From a virus, in IMG/VR virus record IMGVR_UViG_3300044700_000691, positions 124,001 through 188,000 of that record: a stretch of DNA of 64,000 nucleotides; one strand, 5' to 3'. Under the pieces are notes generated by a model, which was given only the letters and a program-made list of their open reading frames with translations, had not been told where the DNA came from and ran no database searches. The position numbers and the translations under genes were made by a program. Shown one piece after another: positions 18,431 through 27,785 of this stretch. Within the stretch, counting starts at the first letter, position 1, and every line of letters starts with the position of its first letter.

Positions 18431-19624
18431 ATGGCAAAATCTACACTAGATGCATTCGCAAAATTTAATGATTTACTTGAAAAGAAAGTAAAATCTAAAA
18501 TTGAAATTCGTGGCTTCTCCGATATCGAGGAGTATATTCCAACAGGCAACTTTTTACTAAACGCACAAATGTCAGGCTCCTTGTTTGGAGGTTATCCAAA
18601 TACTCGAAGTATTGGAATTGCTGGAGACTCTGGTGCTGGTAAAACCTTCCTCTGCTTAAATGCAGTTCGTGAATTACAGAAAAAAGATTACATGGTTATC
18701 TACATTGATACCGAAGGCGCAATCGATTCACATGACTATGTAAAATTTGGAGTAGACCTTTCTAAATTAAAATATCTACGTATGGGTCTTATTAGCGAGG
18801 TAAAATTCTATATTAATGACCTAATTGACACAATCAAAGAAAATCCAGGTCTTAAAATCGCGCTATTTGTTGACTCAGTTGGAATGTTAGACACAGACAA
18901 GAGCAAACGAGATATGGATGCAGGTAAAAATGCTTCAGATATGGGTCTTCGTGCAAAGGAAATGCGATCCCTTTTTAAATCTTTAACACTAGATCTTTCG
19001 AATTATAAAGTTCCCTTCATTTTTACAAATCACACCTATGCGTCAATGGATCAGTATACGCCAAAGGGTATGTCAGGCGGTGGTGGTCCAGAGTTTTCAG
19101 CTTCAATTATTTTAATGCTAAGCAAAGGAACACTTCGTGACGAAAACAAAACTACAACTGGAATTATTGTTCGCAGTAAAACCAAAAAGAATCGTTTAGC
19201 TCGTCCGCTTGATATTGAATTCCATATCTCTTTTCATAAAGGTATGAATCCATTTGTTGGATTAGAACAATATGTAAATTGGGAAAACTGTGGAGTTGGC
19301 AGAGGCGTAATTATAACTCAAAAAGAGTTTGATAAGATGAAGCCAGAGGAGCAAGAAATTGTTTCACCATTTGAATTAAATGGAGAGACTGTCTATTTTT
19401 ATCCTAAAAAACTTGGAAAAACTTATATTGTAAGACACAATGGAGATGCCGTTCCAGTTAAAGAATTTTTCTCAGCTAGGCTTTTTACAAATGAGGTTCT
19501 ACATGAACTTGATGAAAACATTATTAAGCCAACCTTTAAATTCCCTGAAACTCAAGACGGTATTGTCGATATGGAAACTGATGAACTAACAGAAATTACA
19601 GATTTAGATGGAGCCGAAGATTAG
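18431..19624 (+). CDS. uvsX: UvsX, RecA-family recombinase
   Basis: A 397-residue RecA/UvsX-type recombinase that forms filaments on ssDNA and drives strand exchange. Walker A is GDSGAGKT (residues 65-72), the Walker B region is ALFVDSVGML, and a DNA-binding loop lies near KGMSGGGGPEFS. The acidic tail resembles that of T4 UvsX. It works with gp32, the UvsY-like protein, UvsW and gp46/47 encoded in this window. A hairpin just upstream may control its translation. The last 17 bases overlap the next gene. Confidence 0.93.
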   Translation: MAKSTLDAFAKFNDLLEKKVKSKIEIRGFSDIEEYIPTGNFLLNAQMSGSLFGGYPNTRSIGIAGDSGAGKTFLCLNAVRELQKKDYMVIYIDTEGAIDSHDYVKFGVDLSKLKYLRMGLISEVKFYINDLIDTIKENPGLKIALFVDSVGMLDTDKSKRDMDAGKNASDMGLRAKEMRSLFKSLTLDLSNYKVPFIFTNHTYASMDQYTPKGMSGGGGPEFSASIILMLSKGTLRDENKTTTGIIVRSKTKKNRLARPLDIEFHISFHKGMNPFVGLEQYVNWENCGVGRGVIITQKEFDKMKPEEQEIVSPFELNGETVYFYPKKLGKTYIVRHNGDAVPVKEFFSARLFTNEVLHELDENIIKPTFKFPETQDGIVDMETDELTEITDLDGAED

Positions 19625-19952
19625 TTTTAAACTTAAGTCGGAGCTTCCAATTAAATATGAGTTAGGTTTACACAGAGTGCTTCCGTCATATCCAACCGAA
19701 ACTGATTTTATGGTTGATATTATTCAATATATTATTAAGGTTTGTGAAATAAAGGATAAAAACTTCAATCCAGCTGATTTGAAATTTTCAGCAAAAACCC
19801 TTAAGTATGTATTTAATGAAAACGAGGTAACTCCAGGTTTCAAAGATAAACTACGAATTGTAATTAAAAAATTAATGGATGCAGAAACTCTGATTAAAAG
19901 AGGAGAATTTTTGTATATTAATAAAGCAGTATTTAACGAACTGTATAACTAA
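19608..19952 (+). CDS. Hypothetical small protein between uvsX and helicase
   Basis: A 114-residue protein starting inside the end of uvsX (17-base overlap). The middle and C-terminal parts look like a small helical or winged-helix fold (FSAKTLKYVF, LRIVIKKLMDAETLIKRGEFLYIN). A helicase-loader role is possible from its position directly before the gp41-like gene, but no similarity to gp59 is visible. Confidence 0.6.
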   Translation: MEPKISFKLKSELPIKYELGLHRVLPSYPTETDFMVDIIQYIIKVCEIKDKNFNPADLKFSAKTLKYVFNENEVTPGFKDKLRIVIKKLMDAETLIKRGEFLYINKAVFNELYN

Positions 19953-19957
19953 AAAAT

Positions 19958-21445
19958 ATGATAGACTTTAAAGAAAATATTGAGTTACTGGAGAAAGTTA
20001 TTCTTAACTTCATTCTAATGGATGATAATAACGAAACACTAATTCGCCCAAAGAATGTGGAGGCTCTTGATATACGGGAAGTAATTCCTAAAATGAAGAC
20101 CCAGTACTTCAATAATGATGATCTTGGTAATATTTTTAAAGTAGTAAAAAACTATTATAAAGAATATCATAAAGTTCCGTCTAAAACAGAAATTCGTCAA
20201 CTACTTAACCTAGCTAGTTATGAAATATCTGACGAGCATTTTGATACTCTATTGAGTGTAAACTTAGGAGAATACAATTATGAATTCTTAACTAAATATA
20301 CAAAGTCGTTTATTTTAATTAAGAATCTTAACTCTTCGATTATTGATATTTTATCATTTTTAAAGACTACTGAAATTAGTCCAGAGAATGTTAATATTAT
20401 TACAGATCAAGTTAGGACTAAGCTAAATACAAACCTAAATGTTTCTTTTAGTAATGCTGAATCTGGTCTAAACTTTTTTAATGCAGTAGATCACGTTCAA
20501 GTTTCTAAAATAGGTACTCCAACTGGCTTTCCGTTTCTTGATAAAACGCAGGGCGGCGGCTGGAACCCTAAAACCCTAGTTGTTTTCCAAGGTAGACCTA
20601 AAGTTGGTAAATCCATGGTTCTTTCTAATATTGCAGCTCGTGCATTTATGACAGGTTGTCAAACTGGAGTTGCAACACTAGAATTATCCGATACTAAATA
20701 TATGAAGAGACTAGGTTCGAATATCTTAAATATTCAATCTAATCACTATAATGATATTACTTCAGCGGATCGTACCCAGTTAATTGAAGCTAAAATTGAA
20801 CAATTTAAACAAAGCGGCTCCAATCCTGGAGAACTTTGGATTAAAGAGTTTGCAACCGGTAGCGCAACCGCAGTTGATATTGAGAACTATTTCCTAAAGG
20901 TACAGGAAAGTACAGGTCAACACATGCAAATTATAATAGTTGACTATATTAATTTAATGAGACCTATGCGTGAGCAGGGAAATACTTACGAGAAAATCAA
21001 AGTAATTTCTGAAGAATTAAGAGCAGTAGCTCAACGAAATGAATGGACTATTATTACTGCAACTCAAATTAAACGTGATGCAGTAGACGATCAAAATATT
21101 GGAATGTCAGATATTGCAGAATCATTTGGTCTTGTCCATACAGTTGACTCTCTTTATGGATTGATGCGAGGTCCAATGGAAAAACGAATTAAAATTAAGG
21201 TTATTGCTAACCGTGATGAAGGCTATACGGAAAGCTTTAAAATGTATCGAATGAATTACGATTTCTCTAGACTTGTCGAAGAAACTGATCCAGCTAGCGA
21301 ATACTACTCGGATGACGATGATATTTCTGCAATCGAAGATGATTTACGTCTACAGTATGCAAATGTCCAACCTAAACCGCAGTTGACCATTGCGCCTACT
21401 ATCAAGCAGTTTGGAGAACATAGCGACATTTTAGAAAATTTATAA
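19958..21445 (+). CDS. 41: Replicative DNA helicase, gp41/DnaB-like
   Basis: A 495-residue hexameric replicative helicase. The N-terminal 160 residues are helical. The RecA-like motor domain has Walker A GRPKVGKS (residues 212-219), a Walker B strand IIIVDYINLM, and the Q/R motif ATQIKRDAV. It unwinds the fork in front of the polymerase and acts with the DnaG-type primase at 57140. The C-terminal tail is acidic and disordered. It sits in the uvsX to gp47/46 cluster. Confidence 0.92.
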   Translation: MIDFKENIELLEKVILNFILMDDNNETLIRPKNVEALDIREVIPKMKTQYFNNDDLGNIFKVVKNYYKEYHKVPSKTEIRQLLNLASYEISDEHFDTLLSVNLGEYNYEFLTKYTKSFILIKNLNSSIIDILSFLKTTEISPENVNIITDQVRTKLNTNLNVSFSNAESGLNFFNAVDHVQVSKIGTPTGFPFLDKTQGGGWNPKTLVVFQGRPKVGKSMVLSNIAARAFMTGCQTGVATLELSDTKYMKRLGSNILNIQSNHYNDITSADRTQLIEAKIEQFKQSGSNPGELWIKEFATGSATAVDIENYFLKVQESTGQHMQIIIVDYINLMRPMREQGNTYEKIKVISEELRAVAQRNEWTIITATQIKRDAVDDQNIGMSDIAESFGLVHTVDSLYGLMRGPMEKRIKIKVIANRDEGYTESFKMYRMNYDFSRLVEETDPASEYYSDDDDISAIEDDLRLQYANVQPKPQLTIAPTIKQFGEHSDILENL

Positions 21446-21462
21446 AAAAACTACAATAAGTT

Positions 21463-22119
21463 ATGTGGAAGAAAAAAGTTAAAGAGGAAGAACTATTTAC
21501 AAACGAAGGCGACAATTGGTCAGCCTTAGATGGAGAAGATAGTGAAGTCTCTAGTCACGACGATTCTGAAGAAATTGATTTAGCTGAAGACTCTGAAATT
21601 GATGATGGCGATGAAGCAAGGTATCAACAACACTTAAAATTAAAGAGAGAAGATAAAATCTTCAATAACTCTTGGAATAGTGGAGATGGAGGTAGCGATG
21701 AGATTTATCAAAACAATGGAATTAGGTTAGATCCAAGTCATACTGATAGTCATCTACTGGATGCAGCATCATTTGATCGATATACTGATAAGATGATTAT
21801 CGAACGAGACCTAAATAATATTGCACTAGCAGATGAAGTTATGATTGGCTTAATGGAAATATCGTCACAGGGTCGCAAATTTACTAAACCTGAATTAAAT
21901 CTAGCGTTTGCTAGACTATGCGAACTGGTTAGAACTAATAGAAAAACAACATTCATTGGACCAATCGATGTATTAGATTTCGTGTCAATGATTTCTCAAC
22001 TAGATTTTAAACGACTGTTTGAATCAATGGAATACGAACATAAAGAGGTTCTTTTATTAGAACTTAATAATAAATTTGGAATACTAGACGGTAAGGTTCG
22101 ATTTAAAAAGTTATTTTAA
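21463..22119 (+). CDS. Hypothetical acidic protein between helicase and gp47
   Basis: A 218-residue protein. The first 80 residues are highly acidic and probably disordered. Residues 100-218 are predicted helical (ALADEVMIGLMEISSQGRK, LLLELNNKFGIL). No family is recognised. Its last base overlaps the ATG of the gp47 gene, so a replication or recombination accessory role is inferred from context only. Confidence 0.6.
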   Translation: MWKKKVKEEELFTNEGDNWSALDGEDSEVSSHDDSEEIDLAEDSEIDDGDEARYQQHLKLKREDKIFNNSWNSGDGGSDEIYQNNGIRLDPSHTDSHLLDAASFDRYTDKMIIERDLNNIALADEVMIGLMEISSQGRKFTKPELNLAFARLCELVRTNRKTTFIGPIDVLDFVSMISQLDFKRLFESMEYEHKEVLLLELNNKFGILDGKVRFKKLF

Positions 22120-23243
22120 TGAAGTTAAACAATATAGACAAAATCTTTTTAGTAGGTGATCTCCATCTTGGAATTAGAAACAATTCTGTAGAGTGGGCAG
22201 ATATTCAAAAAGAATTTTTATTAGAAGTTTTACCAAAAACGGCAGCTGACAATGGATTTAATCCAGAAACAGATATTCTTATTTTAGAGGGCGATATTTT
22301 TCATTCTAGAGAATCTATTAATGTTAGAATTCAAAATGATTCAATGGAAATTTTTGAAAATCTGGCTAAAGTATTTAAAAGAGGTGTCTTTATTATATTA
22401 GGTAATCATGATGTCTATTACAAAGATTCAAATCAAGTTAACTCAGTTCGCCACCTAAAACACCTTGCTGAAAATATCCATGTATTTGAGAGCCCAGAGA
22501 TTTTAACAATTAACGAAACTGAGAATTGGCTAATGCTACCTTGGGTTGAAGATACTAAAACTCTAGGAGGCCATGTTGCAGACTATGCAGGTATGTGTAA
22601 TCGTATTGTATGTCATGCAGATATTAAGGGTCTTAAATTTAATAGATGGACCAAAGTTGAACATGGATTAGAAATTACCGCCCTATCCCAGTATAACAGG
22701 GTTTACTCTGGCCACATCCATCACAGACAAGAACAAGATAATATATTGTATACCGGAACGCCCTACCAGATGGACCGTGGTGATCGAGGGAACGCTAAGG
22801 GGTATTACATAATAGATGCTAAAAACAATTATACAGAAACCTTTATTGAAAACCTAACATCGCCAAATTATGTCAAATACGATATATGCGAGTTATTAGA
22901 TATGAATATTGATCAGCTAAAAGGATTATTAACCAATAATTTTGTTGATGTTATGATTGAGATTAATTTATCCAATAAAATTCCGCTTAGTCAGTTCTTA
23001 GCTGTATTAGAGCAGATAAAATATAGAAAAATTGAATTTTTTACCTATACAAGTAGTGATTCATCCGAAGCTAAGCCGGCTGATATTTTGTTAGACCTAT
23101 CAAGTTCAGATAAGTTTGATGCGTTTGAAATTTTTAAAACCTACTTAAATTCAAAACAATACACTCCAGTTATGAAAAAGGATCTTATTACAAAATTCTT
23201 TGAAATACAGGAAAGAGCAAAACAAGATAAAGACTATGTTTAA
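22119..23243 (+). CDS. 47: Recombination endonuclease subunit gp47 (Mre11-like)
   Basis: A 374-residue calcineurin-like phosphoesterase. Motifs in order are VGDLHLG (metal-binding Asp and His), LEGDIFHS, LGNHDVYY, and YSGHIHHRQ, with the substrate loop in TGTPYQMD. It pairs with the gp46 ATPase at 23742 to form the Mre11/Rad50-type nuclease that resects ends for recombination-dependent replication. Its last eight bases overlap the next start. Confidence 0.93.
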   Translation: MKLNNIDKIFLVGDLHLGIRNNSVEWADIQKEFLLEVLPKTAADNGFNPETDILILEGDIFHSRESINVRIQNDSMEIFENLAKVFKRGVFIILGNHDVYYKDSNQVNSVRHLKHLAENIHVFESPEILTINETENWLMLPWVEDTKTLGGHVADYAGMCNRIVCHADIKGLKFNRWTKVEHGLEITALSQYNRVYSGHIHHRQEQDNILYTGTPYQMDRGDRGNAKGYYIIDAKNNYTETFIENLTSPNYVKYDICELLDMNIDQLKGLLTNNFVDVMIEINLSNKIPLSQFLAVLEQIKYRKIEFFTYTSSDSSEAKPADILLDLSSSDKFDAFEIFKTYLNSKQYTPVMKKDLITKFFEIQERAKQDKDYV

Positions 23244-23745
23244 TATTGGAATTACAAATAAAGTTAAAATACAGCTTGACCCGGTCGAAGGTTTTCCTAA
23301 GATTATAGCTACCAATAGAATTTTACAAGGTGAACCTATTGAAACAGTTTGTGCACACGATTTAAATATGATTCAGGCAAAACTTGTATTTAGTTTAGCA
23401 CCAGCATTTTCAAATACAATTCAGACCAATCCAATCAAATTAAAGCAATTAAATTCTGAGATGGATAAGTTAGTTAATGATTTAAGAAATGAATTACTTG
23501 AGTCAAACTCCGATGCTACGCCAGAAGATCTTAAAAATATTCAAGATGATCCACGATTGGTTGATAAATTACATGCATATCACTGGCTGGACTTTTTAAC
23601 AGGTAATATTTCAAGCTATACTGTATCAGACTATCCAAACGCTAGTATTGAATGGAATGATCAAATTAAAACTTGGCAAGTTATTGCTTCTACTGAAATT
23701 TTGACAGATCAGGTAATAAGCTTGCCTAAACCAAAAGACTTATGA
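23236..23745 (+). CDS. Putative SET-domain-like protein between gp47 and gp46
   Basis: The ATG at 23236 is preferred; an in-frame ATG 36 bases earlier lies deep inside gp47. The 169 residues read like the two ends of a SET domain. GFPKIIATNRILQGEPIETV resembles the N-terminal GxGxFATxxIxxGExIE segment. YPNASIEW followed by TWQVIASTEILTDQVISLP resembles the C-terminal PNAxIxW...VIAxxxIxxGEEI segment. The middle is a variable helical insert. The canonical NHS motif and catalytic tyrosine are not clear, so it may be an inactive or binding relative. SET proteins methylate lysines. The tandem stop/start overlap with gp47 and gp46 suggests co-expression. Confidence 0.5.
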   Translation: MFNIGITNKVKIQLDPVEGFPKIIATNRILQGEPIETVCAHDLNMIQAKLVFSLAPAFSNTIQTNPIKLKQLNSEMDKLVNDLRNELLESNSDATPEDLKNIQDDPRLVDKLHAYHWLDFLTGNISSYTVSDYPNASIEWNDQIKTWQVIASTEILTDQVISLPKPKDL

Positions 23746-25406
23746 AAATAAAGGAATTTGCATTTAAAAATATTTGCTCGTATGGAAATAAGATACAAAC
23801 TTTTAAATTTTCAGATGAGCCAAATTTAATTCTTGTTCAAGGAACAAACGGGTCTGGTAAATCCAGTATATCGGATGCCTTGACTGTTTCTATATATGGA
23901 AAATCTGGTATTAGAAAAATCAAAGAGATTCCAAATAGAATCAATAAAAATGCCTATACTTTAGTAAAGTTTACCGCAAACAATGGTGATGAAGTTGAAA
24001 TAGAAAGAGGACTTGAACCAAATTTCTCTAAAATTCTAATTAACGGAAATGACTATAATTTACCTGATAAAAGAAGAGTTGATGAATTTATTGAAGAAGA
24101 ACTTGTTAAAATTCCATTTAATGTTTTTTCAAATACGATTTCTCTTTCAGTAAATGACTTTAAGAGTTTTGTTAAATTGAGCCCAGCTGATAAACGAAAA
24201 ATTATTGATAAGATCTTTGGATTAGATCTAGTTAATGATATGAATCAATTGGTTAAAGAAGACGCAAAAACAGTAAAGGGCAAGCAATTCGCTAGTCAAA
24301 CTGCTCTTACTAAAAATCAACATCTATTAGAGCAAGCAGTGCAACAATTATTAGCTCTGCAACAAGACTTAACTCAAGAAAAGGAAAGCAGAATTATTCA
24401 ACTAAACGATATTTTAACTAGAGCCAAGTCTAAACAAGACGAAGTTAAGCTATCATATGCTGATCTTAAAACCGAATTGGACGCTACTAAGAATAAGTTA
24501 AAGGCTGCCAGAGAATCTAAATCTTCGTGCACATTTAATATTGCTGAGATCGATAAAAAATTAGCAATATATGCAAAAAACAAGTGTCCACACTGCTTAA
24601 GCGATTTAACTGATACTGTTCATATTGGAATTAAGCAGCAACTGGAAGATAATAAAGCCAATTTTCAAGAAGAACTTTTGCCAATAGCAACTAAGATTTC
24701 AGAAATAGAAACTGGAGCTAGGGATCTTGAAGCATCTCAAGAAAAATTTAGAAACGACCATGCAAAACTTTCGTCAGCAATCGATTCTGCAAAAATAGAA
24801 TTGGATTCGCTAACGCAATCGCAAGACTCAGAAAAACAAACTCAATATCTACAAAAGATTATTGATCAGTTAAACGAAGATATTGAATCGACTAACACCG
24901 ATCTAGGCGAATTAGATAAGGAACTTTCAGTTAATCAAGAGCTTGAAGTAATTCTTTCAGATAACGGAATGAAACGTATCCTAATGAATCAAATTATTCC
25001 TCTACTTAATAAGAATATTCTAAGAACTTCTAAAATGCTTGAGTTTAAGTTTGCATTTGAATTTGATTTGGAATTTAATCCTATTATTACACACCTTGGA
25101 ATGCAAATTTCGCCAGAGTCACTATCAGCCGGCGAACAAAAGAAAATGAATCTAATTGTACTATTGTGTATATTAGAATTAATTAAAATGAAAAATAATA
25201 AAATTAATCTACTTTTTCTAGATGAAATATTTTCTTCTCTAGATTCTGTAAGTATTTACAAAGTAGTTGATTTGTTAAAAACTTTTGCTAAGAAGCACAA
25301 TATGACAGTGTTTGTAATCTCGCATGATCCATTACCGGAAGAGTTTTTTGATATTAAGGTGTTTGTCGAAAACAAAGACCATTTTTCTGATATAAGAGTA
25401 AATTAA
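23742..25406 (+). CDS. 46: Recombination endonuclease subunit gp46 (Rad50-like ATPase)
   Basis: A 554-residue SMC/Rad50-type ATPase. Walker A is GTNGSGKSS (residues 34-42). Two coiled-coil arms flank a zinc-hook CPHC near residue 283, the ABC signature is LSAGEQKK, and Walker B is LLFLDEIFSSLD. It forms a complex with gp47 for end resection. Length and layout match T4 gp46 (560 residues). Confidence 0.95.
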   Translation: MKIKEFAFKNICSYGNKIQTFKFSDEPNLILVQGTNGSGKSSISDALTVSIYGKSGIRKIKEIPNRINKNAYTLVKFTANNGDEVEIERGLEPNFSKILINGNDYNLPDKRRVDEFIEEELVKIPFNVFSNTISLSVNDFKSFVKLSPADKRKIIDKIFGLDLVNDMNQLVKEDAKTVKGKQFASQTALTKNQHLLEQAVQQLLALQQDLTQEKESRIIQLNDILTRAKSKQDEVKLSYADLKTELDATKNKLKAARESKSSCTFNIAEIDKKLAIYAKNKCPHCLSDLTDTVHIGIKQQLEDNKANFQEELLPIATKISEIETGARDLEASQEKFRNDHAKLSSAIDSAKIELDSLTQSQDSEKQTQYLQKIIDQLNEDIESTNTDLGELDKELSVNQELEVILSDNGMKRILMNQIIPLLNKNILRTSKMLEFKFAFEFDLEFNPIITHLGMQISPESLSAGEQKKMNLIVLLCILELIKMKNNKINLLFLDEIFSSLDSVSIYKVVDLLKTFAKKHNMTVFVISHDPLPEEFFDIKVFVENKDHFSDIRVN

Positions 25407-25415
25407 TATAGACCT

Positions 25416-26294
25416 ATGCATACTTACAAAGGAACATCATTCGCAGAAGCTTACCAAAAATCACTAATTGATTTATTTGATAATGGCGACTTGTGTGAAA
25501 CCCGAGGAACTACCAGTAAAGAATTACTAAATGTTTCATTAGAAATTACTGATCCAAGTCAGTGTATGTATACTAATATGACCAGGTCAACCCAGACCAA
25601 ATATATTGCAGCTGAATTATTATGGTATTATGCCGGACGTAATGACGTTGCGTTTATTTCAAAGTATGCTAAATTTTGGGAACAGATACAAAATCCAAAT
25701 GGAACTGTAAACTCAGCATACGGTAACTTAATATTTAAGCCAAAGTCGCTAGGCGGTCTTACTCAATATGAATGGGCAGTTGCTTCCTTAGCAAAAGATA
25801 AGGACAGTCGACAGGCGATACTTCACTTTAATACGCCAGAACATCAATATAACGGAAATAAAGATTTTGTTTGTACAATGTATGGAATTTTTCATATTAG
25901 ACATAATAAACTAAATTTCAGTGTCTATATGAGATCCAATGATGCAATTTGGGGTACTCCAACTGATGTTGCATTTTTCTGTTCTCTTCAAATGCAAGCC
26001 CTAGCACATCTAAAAGAATTTTATCCAGAATTGGAACTTGGTACATACACTCACCATGCAAATTCATATCACATATATGATAGACACTATGAGTTAGTTA
26101 GTAAAATGCTGCTTGGCGAGTTTATCCCAACTAGACTACCATCAGTTAAAACTAATCTAGTATCAATGTCTGGCCATCCAACTCAAGATTTTACAGATAT
26201 TTTTGAATTTGTTGAACAGGACCAAGATGATATTTTAATTCTACAAGAAAAAGACGATCTTTTAACCTGGATTGTAAACCAATTTGAAGTATGA
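25416..26294 (+). CDS. Thymidylate synthase family enzyme; candidate dCMP hydroxymethylase (gp42-like)
   Basis: A 292-residue member of the thymidylate synthase/dCMP hydroxymethylase family, using methylene-tetrahydrofolate on a pyrimidine dNMP. The nucleophilic Cys is C153 in DFVCT, with phosphate-binding MRSND at 172-176. At the residue that distinguishes uracil (Asn) from cytosine (Asp) in this family, the sequence has Asp184 in GTPTDVAFF. DF[VM]CT...IR...MRSND also resembles T4 gp42 more than T4 Td. HIYDRHYE matches the sugar-binding region. I therefore favour dCMP hydroxymethylase, with ordinary thymidylate synthase as the alternative. The dCMP deaminase gene overlaps it by four bases. 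Confidence 0.8.
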   Translation: MHTYKGTSFAEAYQKSLIDLFDNGDLCETRGTTSKELLNVSLEITDPSQCMYTNMTRSTQTKYIAAELLWYYAGRNDVAFISKYAKFWEQIQNPNGTVNSAYGNLIFKPKSLGGLTQYEWAVASLAKDKDSRQAILHFNTPEHQYNGNKDFVCTMYGIFHIRHNKLNFSVYMRSNDAIWGTPTDVAFFCSLQMQALAHLKEFYPELELGTYTHHANSYHIYDRHYELVSKMLLGEFIPTRLPSVKTNLVSMSGHPTQDFTDIFEFVEQDQDDILILQEKDDLLTWIVNQFEV

Positions 26295-26737
26295 TAACTA
26301 GATATGATATAGTATACATGAAAATGGCGTCACAATGGGGCCAGTTATCCAATGCTCGTCGTAAAAAGGTTGGAGCTCTATTGGTAAAAAACAATACTAT
26401 TATTGCAGATGGTTATAATGGAACCCCTTCTGGATTTGAAAACGAGTGCGAAACTCCAATCTTTGATAAAGATAATAACTTTTTAGACTATGAAACTAAG
26501 TGGTACGTTTTGCATGCTGAATCAAATGCATTAGCTAAAGTTGCAAAATCCACACAATCTTCTGAGGGATCTACTCTTTATGTTACAATGTCTCCGTGTA
26601 GAGAATGTAGCAAATTAATTCTACAAGCTGGAATTAACCGAGTAGTTTATTCAGAAACATACAGAGACTCTGCCGGTCTCGACTTATTAAAAAAGGCAGG
26701 GGTTGATGTAGTTCAGATTCTAACCGAGTCTGAATAA
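26291..26737 (+). CDS. cd: Deoxycytidylate (dCMP) deaminase
   Basis: A 148-residue zinc-dependent deaminase. The catalytic HAESNAL motif provides a zinc-binding His and the proton-shuttle Glu, and SPCRECSKLI provides the two cysteine ligands. It converts dCMP to dUMP for thymidylate synthesis, complementing the dUTPase and the neighbouring thymidylate synthase family enzyme. The T4 counterpart is Cd. It overlaps the previous gene (ATGA). Confidence 0.95.
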   Translation: MITRYDIVYMKMASQWGQLSNARRKKVGALLVKNNTIIADGYNGTPSGFENECETPIFDKDNNFLDYETKWYVLHAESNALAKVAKSTQSSEGSTLYVTMSPCRECSKLILQAGINRVVYSETYRDSAGLDLLKKAGVDVVQILTESE

Positions 26738-26754
26738 AAAAAGTTATCCACATT

Positions 26755-27156
26755 TTGACAGAAGATATTGCAACCAGAGAATTAACTATTGTTTTCGTAA
26801 GAGATTATAAAACATTCGTTGAGCGCTTTTCTAAAAAAAGTAAAAGCGACTATGTTCTTAATATTAATAAGATCGTAAAGGAAAAATTTCAAACTGAAAT
26901 CTTTATTCCAAATAAAGTCCAAGCGTTTCTATTAAATTATGAAATTTCTAAATTGATTGATAAAGTTATTAAGATAAAGAACCAGAAATATTCCAGGCTA
27001 ATTTATCTAAATACTGAGCTTTCGCCAACTGGCATCTTGAATTCAATTAATTTCTTAAAGACCACATATACTTGGGTCGAGTTTGATTTTACCGTAATTG
27101 ATCCAGACCAAGAATTTCAAGCCGTTCTAAAAGACATAAAAAAAGGAGATCATTGA
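26755..27156 (+). CDS. Hypothetical protein, TTG start
   Basis: A 133-residue protein; the frame opens with TTG at 26755, with no ATG nearby. It is soluble and Lys/Ile-rich, with alternating beta strands and helices (LTIVFVRDYKTFV, YSRLIYLNTELSPTGILNS, WVEFDFTVID). No family is recognised. It is the last gene of the block and runs into the terminator hairpin. Confidence 0.5.
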   Translation: MTEDIATRELTIVFVRDYKTFVERFSKKSKSDYVLNINKIVKEKFQTEIFIPNKVQAFLLNYEISKLIDKVIKIKNQKYSRLIYLNTELSPTGILNSINFLKTTYTWVEFDFTVIDPDQEFQAVLKDIKKGDH

Positions 27157-27165
27157 TCTCCTTTT
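27141..27165. terminator. Bidirectional terminator between convergent genes
   Basis: AAAAGGAGATCA and TGATCTCCTTTT form a near-perfect palindrome with A/T runs on both sides. It overlaps the last codons of the plus-strand gene ending at 27156 and faces the minus-strand gene ending at 27186. Confidence 0.85.
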
Positions 27166-27185
27166 CTATTTAAGTAAATTTAATA

Positions 27186-27764
27186 TTATTCTTCGTCTTC
27201 GTCAGTTAATTCTTCCGACTCGTCCTCTTCTGGCATTTCTGCAACTCTTTGAATAGCTGCTTTAAATATTTCAACACATTCGTCTTTTTCGATTTCCATT
27301 TTTTCGCAAGCAATTTCTAAAATTTCTTTTAGTTCATCACTAAACTCTTCCATAAACATTTCAAGAGCTTCTTCGTCGATTTCTGGAGTTTCTTCTATTT
27401 CAGTGTCTTTAATTTCTTCGTCTTCTTCAAACATATAGTTTTCAAATTGAGGAACATGACTTTCTTTTACTATTGTAACGCCCATTGCTGGAGTCGTATT
27501 TAAAGGTTCTTCGATTTTAATCTTAGCTGCACGACTTGGTACATCACTATTAAAAGCTTTCCAATAACTATCGTTATTATGATTCTTTCCGCCATTTTCA
27601 AAGTTAGCGTCTCTTTTTGCAATATTAGTCCATTCTTTTAAAGACTTTCTTTTAGATTTATCAAATGACTCAGTTTCGTTAGGTCCACCAAACGACGGAG
27701 CCTTTATATCCATAAATCTTTTAAAGTCTTTAACAGCGCTGCTTTTTAGGTTAAAAATATCCAT
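27186..27764 (-). CDS. Hypothetical acidic protein downstream of tail tube gene
   Basis: A 192-residue protein with a basic N-terminal half and a strongly acidic C-terminal half. The N-terminus (AVKDFKRFMDI) and an internal segment (VPQFENYMFEED, about residues 104-115) both loosely resemble the head-targeting tag described for other proteins here. It could be a prohead core component or a tail assembly chaperone; neither is proven. It follows the tail tube gene by 21 bases in the same operon. Confidence 0.55.
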   Translation of the reverse strand: MDIFNLKSSAVKDFKRFMDIKAPSFGGPNETESFDKSKRKSLKEWTNIAKRDANFENGGKNHNNDSYWKAFNSDVPSRAAKIKIEEPLNTTPAMGVTIVKESHVPQFENYMFEEDEEIKDTEIEETPEIDEEALEMFMEEFSDELKEILEIACEKMEIEKDECVEIFKAAIQRVAEMPEEDESEELTDEDEE

Positions 27765-27785
27765 TTAGCTTTAGGTTTTTAATTT

